Shown here: positions 61,368-64,000 of the stretch, in pieces
How the letters are laid out: every line of letters starts with the position of its first letter
Position numbering within the stretch: position 1 is the stretch's first letter
Source of the DNA: Microglena sp. YARC
Taxonomy: Eukaryota > Chlorophyta > Chlorophyceae > Chlamydomonadales > Chlamydomonadaceae
Assembly (NCBI GenBank): GCA_022414725.1
Contig: CM039463.1
Coordinates: forward strand, 22,143,511 to 22,207,510
Length of the DNA: 64,000 nt
Direction of reading: 5' to 3'
Notes under the pieces: model-generated
Told to the model about the DNA's origin: nothing
Database searches by the model: none
What the model saw: only the letters and a program-made list of their open reading frames with translations
Program-made: the position numbers and the translations under genes

Positions 61368-63559
61368 CTGATCCCTATAGTTGGTGACATAGCAAAATTT
61401 GCTCATCTGATCCTACACCACGTCACCAGCATGACATGGTCAAGCAAATGCCCAAGCCTTGTCCTTCCTTGGATCAGACACACATGTGGAGCAAAGCAAA
61501 TCCCTTATGCAGTTTTGTTTTTTGAAAGGATTTTTACCCCAGGAAGTGGGACCACATAACAGCGCACACCGAGGAGTCAGAGAGAAAGGCGGAGCAAGTC
61601 CAACAGAACTTTGGGAGGGACCCAATACCTGGATAATGGAGCTGGCTGGAAGCTGCCATGCGTAGCCCCAAAAGGAAACGGTGGAAGTTATATATATGGA
61701 ATAGAGGTGTAATCCACCATAGCAAGCCTTTTTCATCCGCTACCTATAGCGATCGCTACCTCAGACCTTGTTTTGGCCAAAACTACCGTTACCCTGACAC
61801 ACCCAGGGCGGCCCTTTGGGCTACCCTATCCAAATCACTACCTGAATCCCAGCCATGGAAAGTGCCAAATCCCTGAAAGCTACCAGACGACACCCTTTCT
61901 GAAACAGAAAAAATGCACTCCACCATACACAAACATATCTGTAAGGCATATTCCCAGGTGCCCAAGTGCCTTCGCTAGGAGCCCCGCAAGAGGTTGGAAG
62001 TAGAAGCTTGAGAGCAAGCTAAGTCGAAGAGAGGGGCTGTACGTAGAAGCATGAGAAATGTGCGTAGAAGCATGAGACAGGTATGTAGAAGTGTGAGGCA
62101 TGCACGTAGAAGTCTGAAGCCTGAAGCATATGCTTGAATGCAAGTAATGCACCAAAGTGTATAGTATCTAAGAGGGCTACTTGCTTTCCACAAAGGCAAG
62201 GTTGACTGGAAGTGCTACGCCTACATGATAACAGCCCCCCCACCCACACACCCATCCACCATATTTGAGGTTGGCCCCAGTGCAAGCAAACGGGTTGGCC
62301 CCCTGAACCTCACACCTGGAAATAAGGCCAACTATTTATTTATTTATTTGTTTGTGTATTTATTTATTTATGTATCTCATATTTATTTATTTGTTTATGT
62401 GTTCATTTGATTCCTTTTTATTGATTAATTTATGCTACACCTACATGGCTGCTCTTGCACCAGTTTGCCACATGTCCCAAGCTGCAGACAGGGATTTCAG
62501 GTTTACGGCTTGGCCTGGTTGGGGTTGATGCTACAGGAGTACACATCAAAAAATTGGAATGCTGACAGATTGGTGGAAAACTAGGGCGTTCAAGTTGTGT
62601 TCATGCGTACACCCGTACAGATGTGTACATCAGAGGCCCCCCAAATGGTCCCAAATAGCCCCCCAAATACAAGTATGCCCATACACTTCCCCACCAACAT
62701 TGCCAGCTTCCTACAAACATCCCCAATTGCTAGGTACTTTGCCACAAGCATGAGCTCAACTGTCGTACACATGCCAAATTGTGTGCATCCGCTTCAGATC
62801 AGCTTCACAAGATGGTGTGTCCCAAATATCCATGTGTCACATGTTGGTTACTTACTAGGGATGGGTCGTTTACAGCAAACTCCACCTGCAGGGTGTAGTC
62901 AGAATGAGCATGGATAAGCGTGGCAAGGCATAGGGTGGTACGGGTATTGGGTGGGTTAAGGGGTGGTATGGGGAGTGGGGAGTGGGGAGTAGTGGGTTGG
63001 GTAGTGGGGTGGGTAGTGGGGTGGTATGGGAAGTGGGGTGGGTAGTCGGATGGTGTGGGGAGAGGGGAGTAGTGGTGTCGGGAGTAGGGCACCATGGGGG
63101 AAACACTGTGTGAATTCGAGCGCTTGTGACATTCAACATAAAACGTGCACATTTATGTATCTGGTGCGTCCTTCATAATGCCTTTAGGGATGGTGTGTGG
63201 TACTTGAATGGAAAAAAATGAAGATGGGATTATCTAGAGAAAAATGTCCGTTAGTCCGTTAGTCCGTTAGTCACAAAACAACATTTTCGAGTTTCATGAA
63301 AAACAACAAAACATATGAACAGGTTGGGCAAAAAAGCTACAATTAACGGTTCACTATTTGATATAAGGGTGCCTTGAGCTGACAATTCAAATTTGAACCG
63401 CAAGTGCAATAACTTTAATGCTTCCACTCAACTGTTTGGCGTTTCCGCCGACCTTGGTGCTTGCGCACTGACTGAGATCAGAGCGGCCTGGTGGACATGA
63501 CAAGCGCAGCGAATATCCGCCAGCGTGGCAGCCTGGCGGCCGTCCAGTCCAGACCTGAA
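39534..63559 (-). CDS. SGNH/GDSL hydrolase-domain protein, 5' end outside the window
   Basis: Twelve exons join in phase (1227 nt, 408 aa seen): 63559-63473, 62885-62856, 61212-61101, 58846-58742, 57722-57611, 56877-56746, 54694-54631, 51766-51680, 49548-49423, 44792-44729, 42383-42232, 39689-39534. Key parts: [19 protein letters not shown] (SGNH block with Asn), [40 protein letters not shown], and [13 protein letters not shown], which supplies the catalytic DxxH. A C-terminal region follows: [68 protein letters not shown] and [12 protein letters not shown]. This SGNH plus Cys-rich beta-type C-terminus recurs in chlorophyte proteins, probably secreted glycan O-acylesterases or acyltransferases (inference). 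The GDS nucleophile block must lie to the right of the window. The first exon is tentative; the rest are supported by motif and phase. The gene covers at least 24 kb. Confidence 0.82.
40155..40312. mobile_element. MITE family R3 copy
   Basis: TAGGGAGCGGCAATATGATA, CTGACTGGGCTAAAGTTACC and a GCCAGTCCCTAAATA end, in the last SGNH intron. 40740-40820 next to it is an AAT/AGT microsatellite. Confidence 0.65.
41105..41690 (+). pseudogene. Degenerate charged coding stretch, possibly transposon-derived
   Basis: Across shifting frames: [20 protein letters not shown], then [20 protein letters not shown], then [20 protein letters not shown]. Arg/Gln/Glu-rich internal repeats of this kind precede the N-terminal domain of Helitron proteins in some eukaryotes, but no helicase or Rep motif is visible. 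It lies antisense inside an SGNH intron. Confidence 0.35.
41860..42135. repeat. G-rich low-complexity stretch
   Basis: GTGTG and GGGGG runs; the proline-rich frames on the minus strand are artefacts. A short AAT run (42150-42180) adjoins the SGNH exon at 42232. Confidence 0.7.
42515..42670. repeat. ATCC-type microsatellite
   Basis: Degenerate CATCCATC repeats following an R2 copy. A similar array is at 57425-57600. Confidence 0.85.
42776..42965. mobile_element. Foldback MITE R1 copy
   Basis: AGCTATGAGTAGCAGCTTCT with GGCAGCTCC, and CTGCTCGTAGCTGAAAAGAA at the right end. Confidence 0.7.
43275..43483 (+). mobile_element. tRNA-headed SINE
   Basis: AACACACCAAATTGCTTAAA, GTCGGGGGTTTGATTCCCCC (B box), CTGTCAACCGCGATGGTAGC and CACCAGGCGTTCTCATTAC. 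First head type, with part of the 5' end diverged. Two R2 copies follow at 43610 and 43695. Confidence 0.75.
43936..44466. repeat. ATG/GTG trinucleotide array
   Basis: 530 bp of GATGAT and GGTGGT triplets with an internal pattern of about 40-60 bp (GTGGTGGTTGTGGTAGTGAT). Poly-Met and poly-Ile frames here are not genes. Confidence 0.95.
44930..45115 (+). repeat. Retroelement end shared with 1050-1210
   Basis: TTTCCCACACCGTAGTGTGA, GAAATGAAGTATTC, then CCCCAGGGCGAAACC. The same words in the same order follow the LINE zinc-binding fragment at 1.05 kb. Confidence 0.6.
45226..46680 (+). pseudogene. Retroelement ORF1/gag-like gene, with intron and in-frame stop
   Basis: Exon 1 starts at ATG 45226 ([15 protein letters not shown]), is Lys/Pro/Ala-rich and ends in a coiled coil ([20 protein letters not shown]) at 45595. 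A pyrimidine-rich GT-AG intron (45596-46102) joins in phase to [17 protein letters not shown] and [24 protein letters not shown] at 46360 then interrupts the frame, which continues [20 protein letters not shown] and [21 protein letters not shown] frameshift near 46620 is needed to reach [18 protein letters not shown]. Basic N-terminus, coiled coil and position between element ends suggest an RNA-binding ORF1. No database check was possible. Confidence 0.5.
46692..46817. repeat. Near-perfect 58-bp inverted repeat
   Basis: Left arm from ATGCAGGACACGATGTGGAC to GCCCATGCAAACAAGG; right arm is its complement with one mismatch (ACAGGATG); the spacer is about 11 bp (ATTTTAAAACC region). The arm duplicates the end of the ORF1-like frame ([15 protein letters not shown]) in inverse orientation. 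Confidence 0.93.
46826..47245 (+). repeat. Retroelement tail, second copy
   Basis: TTGGTAGTAGCCCAAAGACA to ATTCAGGAAATATGAAAAGC, matching 1386-1830. Internal segment 46910-47000 has a small inverted pair (GGATGTGATCC / GGATCACATCC). The adjoining 47395-47520 contains ATCACATCGACACAATCCTT, which recurs at 60395. Confidence 0.6.
47795..47866 (-). repeat. Copy of the SGNH exon-9 end
   Basis: The complement reads GAAGGTGGGCAAGTCATTGT and TTCCTCGGAGG, echoing GGTGTTCAACCAGGAGAAGT, CGTTGTTTCCTCGGAGG of the exon at 49548-49423. The 100 bp outside (GCGCACGGAGACCCACCCTT, ATCCTTCTTGCAAAAAAA) are also duplicated, at 49335-49400. Confidence 0.75.
47867..49290. repeat. 28-bp minisatellite, about 51 units
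   Basis: Unit CACAGCCCCATACCCACAAC plus CTCACACT, with a CAGAC/CATAC variant. It is intronic in the SGNH gene. On the gene's strand every unit contains GTGAGTGTGAG, a donor-like word. The 234-codon frame here is a repeat translation, and there are no unique spacers, so it is not a CRISPR array. Confidence 0.95.
49785..50165 (+). repeat. 82-bp tandem array grown from family G
   Basis: Four to five units of GCTGTTTTGTGTACACGGAC, CCACTTCCTGGGGTTAAAAG and CAAACTGGCCAGGCCTGGGT. The first unit is preceded by the usual family G start (CTGAATCTTTGGTGGGTGC). The interior GGGCAGTTGGCTTGG part is absent from other G copies. SGNH intron. Confidence 0.85.
50583..50715. mobile_element. Small TIR element with CCTAAACC interior
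   Basis: Ends AGCCCCCACTTAAG (50583) and CTTAAGTGGGGGCT (50702), perfectly inverted, 133 bp. The interior is CCTAAACCCTGAACCC-type sequence, recalling the interior of the introner at 19280-19435. No target duplication is evident. Confidence 0.55.
50812..51081 (+). CDS. Doubtful 89-codon open frame
   Basis: Starts [20 protein letters not shown] and ends [14 protein letters not shown]. Composition looks protein-like (amphipathic middle, basic RRRQRED run) and it is not a simple repeat. No family recognised. It lies antisense in an SGNH intron and may be a transposon remnant. Confidence 0.3.
   Translation: MDGNIAPVKQSFASGQVSSKWINVANALQHFLTIQTLLSLFIPLLPNAARFKNMRRRQREDVLARVHEIEKVNPFESASNLVLVWANED
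51820..52015 (-). repeat. Two copies of the SGNH exon-8 acceptor edge
   Basis: The true exon starts ACACACAG|GGCTTTGAGTAC at 51766. Copies in the intron upstream read CACAG|GGCTTTGATTTTGTC (about 51840) and CACAG|GGCTTTGAGTTCATT (about 51985), translating GFDFVSEA and GFEFINEA against [13 protein letters not shown] microsatellite separates them. Confidence 0.85.
52591..52634 (+). mobile_element. Internally deleted SINE
   Basis: TTGGTCTAGTGGTGCACC is joined directly to ACGCCCCACCAGGCGTTCTC, i.e. the SINE A-box region fused to the last bases of the tail. Confidence 0.6.
52640..54625. repeat. Repeat-filled SGNH intron
   Basis: R1 fragment (52670-52790), family J (53315-53460 and complement 54475-54610), family I (53650-53765), a set of CATGTAACAATCC repeats (53755-54110), the palindromic GAGACTAGACTAG element (54125-54210) and a poly-C run (54485-54500). 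No gene. Confidence 0.45.
54910..54960 (-). repeat. Copy of the SGNH exon-7 acceptor edge
   Basis: The complement reads CTTTGTAG|AAAGCCGTTGGCACAG and CTGCTTCTTTATG, i.e. [10 protein letters not shown] against [10 protein letters not shown] of the true exon (54694). The acceptor is intact. Confidence 0.8.
55020..56440. repeat. Repeat-filled SGNH intron
   Basis: Family F (55025-55110), R2 (55555), poly-C (55770-55797), family K (55870-55930), family G (55945-56100) and family H pieces (56220-56310). No gene recognised. Confidence 0.45.
56445..56485 (-). repeat. Copy of the SGNH exon-6 donor edge
   Basis: The complement reads ATACCAAGGCCCATGATTCC and CAAAGAACTG|GTATTG, matching the true end (CCCAACAACTG|GTAATG at 56746). 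A CAT microsatellite lies between them (56615-56745). Confidence 0.8.
56960..57060 (-). repeat. Two copies of the SGNH exon-6 acceptor edge
   Basis: True acceptor CTTTCAG|AGCTACGGCTGAG at 56877. Copies CAGAGCTGCGGCTCAT (about 56968) and CAGAGCTACGGCTCATG (about 57042) follow upstream, in units with an AAAGGTGTT word. A family F copy follows at 57120-57210. Confidence 0.75.
57425..57600. repeat. ATCC-type microsatellite
   Basis: CCATCCATCC repeats running up to the donor of the SGNH exon at 57611. Confidence 0.85.
57838..58022. mobile_element. AT-rich element, family R4
   Basis: AACTAATATTAGTGGTTGAA, TTCAAATAAATTCGAATTTC, TGGTGAAACGGCTCGTCC. The complement-oriented copy is nested in R1 at 9170-9330; a piece is at 39203-39265. 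Ends about TAGGGG/ACGGCAACTAATA. Confidence 0.6.
58313..58438. mobile_element. MITE family R3 copy
   Basis: TAGGGAACGGCAATATAATA and CATATGATATGCCGGTCCCT are inverted ends around CTGACTAGACTAAATTTAGC. Confidence 0.7.
58495..58700. mobile_element. Foldback MITE R1 copy
   Basis: CATAGCTTTTATTTTCCGCT and CTAAAAAGAAAGGCCCT as ends. It lies within 50 bp of the donor of the SGNH exon at 58742. Confidence 0.65.
58865..59425. repeat. Two adjoining tandem arrays upstream of an SGNH exon
   Basis: 58865-59255: units of AAGGTGGGATAAGTATAAGT alternating with GAGATAAGGAGAACCATGAG. 59270-59420: units of ATGAGTGTTGTCATGGAAAG and GTAAGTGCTATGGTC. Both are in the intron before exon 58846. Confidence 0.85.
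59778..60705. mobile_element. Two R1 copies in an SGNH intron
   Basis: 59778-59978 (GCTTTTCTTTTCAGCTTCGA to TGCTCGTAGCTC) and 60536-60705 (GGCTACCTATGGCAGCTTCC to GAGCTGCCTAGAAGCTGC, shorter type). Between them only AT-rich DNA with no gene. The piece 60375-60470 matches 47475-47520 and 47720-47770. Confidence 0.55.
60795..61088. repeat. TGTAA microsatellite
   Basis: About 290 bp of TGTAATG repeats, starting 13 bp from the donor of the SGNH exon at 61101. Confidence 0.95.
61327..61368. repeat. 42-bp poly-G tract
   Basis: An uninterrupted run of G following GTGTTGTGTT repeats, about 115 bp from the acceptor of the SGNH exon at 61212. Confidence 0.95.
61735..61905. repeat. Family L, second copy
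   Basis: CCGCTACCTATAGCGATCGC, CCTTGTTTTGGCC and AATCCCTGAAAGCTACCAGA, as at 6655-6865. A family G piece (complement) is at 61515-61560. 61910-62580 holds a short GAAGCATGAG array (62000-62110) and family F with a TTTA run (62270-62400). Confidence 0.6.
62945..63095. repeat. G/T-rich (minus: C-rich) array before an SGNH microexon
   Basis: GTGGGGTGGGTAGTGGGG units. On the gene strand this is a roughly 150-bp C-rich tract with almost no AG, ending at the acceptor CTGCAG of the 30-nt exon at 62885. Confidence 0.7.
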
Positions 63560-63854
63560 CTGTATGTTTCGCCCAGCCCAAACATGCAATACATTGTAAC
63601 AATCCCTAAAACCAACCAGACCTCTGATTGGTCTCATTTTTTGTGCATCAATTTTGTTAAAATAAAGCTGACCTACATATATGCTTTTTATAACACTGCA
63701 AGCACCTTACTGATTAAAAGTCAACAACCCTGCAAAATGACTTCAATTATGTTCCATTAAATTAAAACAAATTAAAATGTATTCAACTCAGAACTCAGTT
63801 TATTCATTACTTACTTACTTACTAAATTTTCATTCAGGACGCGCCTCCAAGCGT

Positions 63855-64000
63855 TCTTAATGTGTTTGTTACAGTCCAGGGGAAGGCCCAATAGGCCTTA
63901 GGGACTTGTCCAACCGTGAAAGGAAGGGCTGGAACGAAAAGGCATTGATGCACTGAACTCCAAACAATCGTTTTACCGACAGGGGCCCTGAGTTTGTGCT
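63855..64000 (-). repeat. Long family R2 copy, cut by the window edge
   Basis: TTACAGTCCAGGGGAAGGCC, GACTTGTCCAACCGTGAAAG and a CGACAGGGGCCCTGAGTTTG end, complement of the long R2 form at 9750 and 22315. Confidence 0.65.

Overview
The window is nuclear DNA of a eukaryote, most likely a chlorophycean green alga. It is gene-poor, has large introns and is full of simple repeats, small inverted-repeat elements and retroelement debris. Four protein-coding genes can be assembled by joining exons across GT-AG introns in matching phase. A Dunaliella-like genome is my best guess because the P4H, YheT-type hydrolase and SGNH proteins look chlorophyte and the introns are large and repeat-rich. The species is inference.

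Layout: 0-4.4 kb is repeats, including a LINE 3' fragment and a SINE. 4.4-19.75 kb (minus) holds a nine-exon YheT/EMB8-type alpha/beta hydrolase of about 513 aa. 19.8-23 kb is repeats. 23.0-29.15 kb (minus) holds an F-box-like/leucine-rich-repeat protein of about 726 aa with some 25 cysteine-type 23-residue repeats in one exon. A 375-bp head-to-head intergenic region separates it from a six-exon secreted prolyl 4-hydroxylase (254 aa, plus strand, 29.5-36.4 kb). 36.4-39.5 kb is repeats. 39.5 kb to the right edge (minus) holds a multi-exon SGNH/GDSL-hydrolase protein whose 5' end lies outside the window. A retroelement ORF1-like gene with its own intron sits on the opposite strand inside one SGNH intron.

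The most interesting structure is not a gene. Many exons of the hydrolase, P4H and SGNH genes are echoed: the adjacent intron carries tandem or dispersed partial copies of that exon's own edge, usually with its splice donor or acceptor still intact (up to seven donors in a row). In addition, one intron of the hydrolase gene has the structure of a DNA-transposon introner: 26/25-bp terminal inverted repeats, an 11-bp direct repeat, and splice sites placed so that splicing exactly restores the pre-insertion reading frame.

No CRISPR, bacterial operon or functional tRNA was seen. The genes are not obviously one pathway. The P4H and the SGNH protein are both plausible secretory or cell-wall glycan/glycoprotein enzymes (inference).
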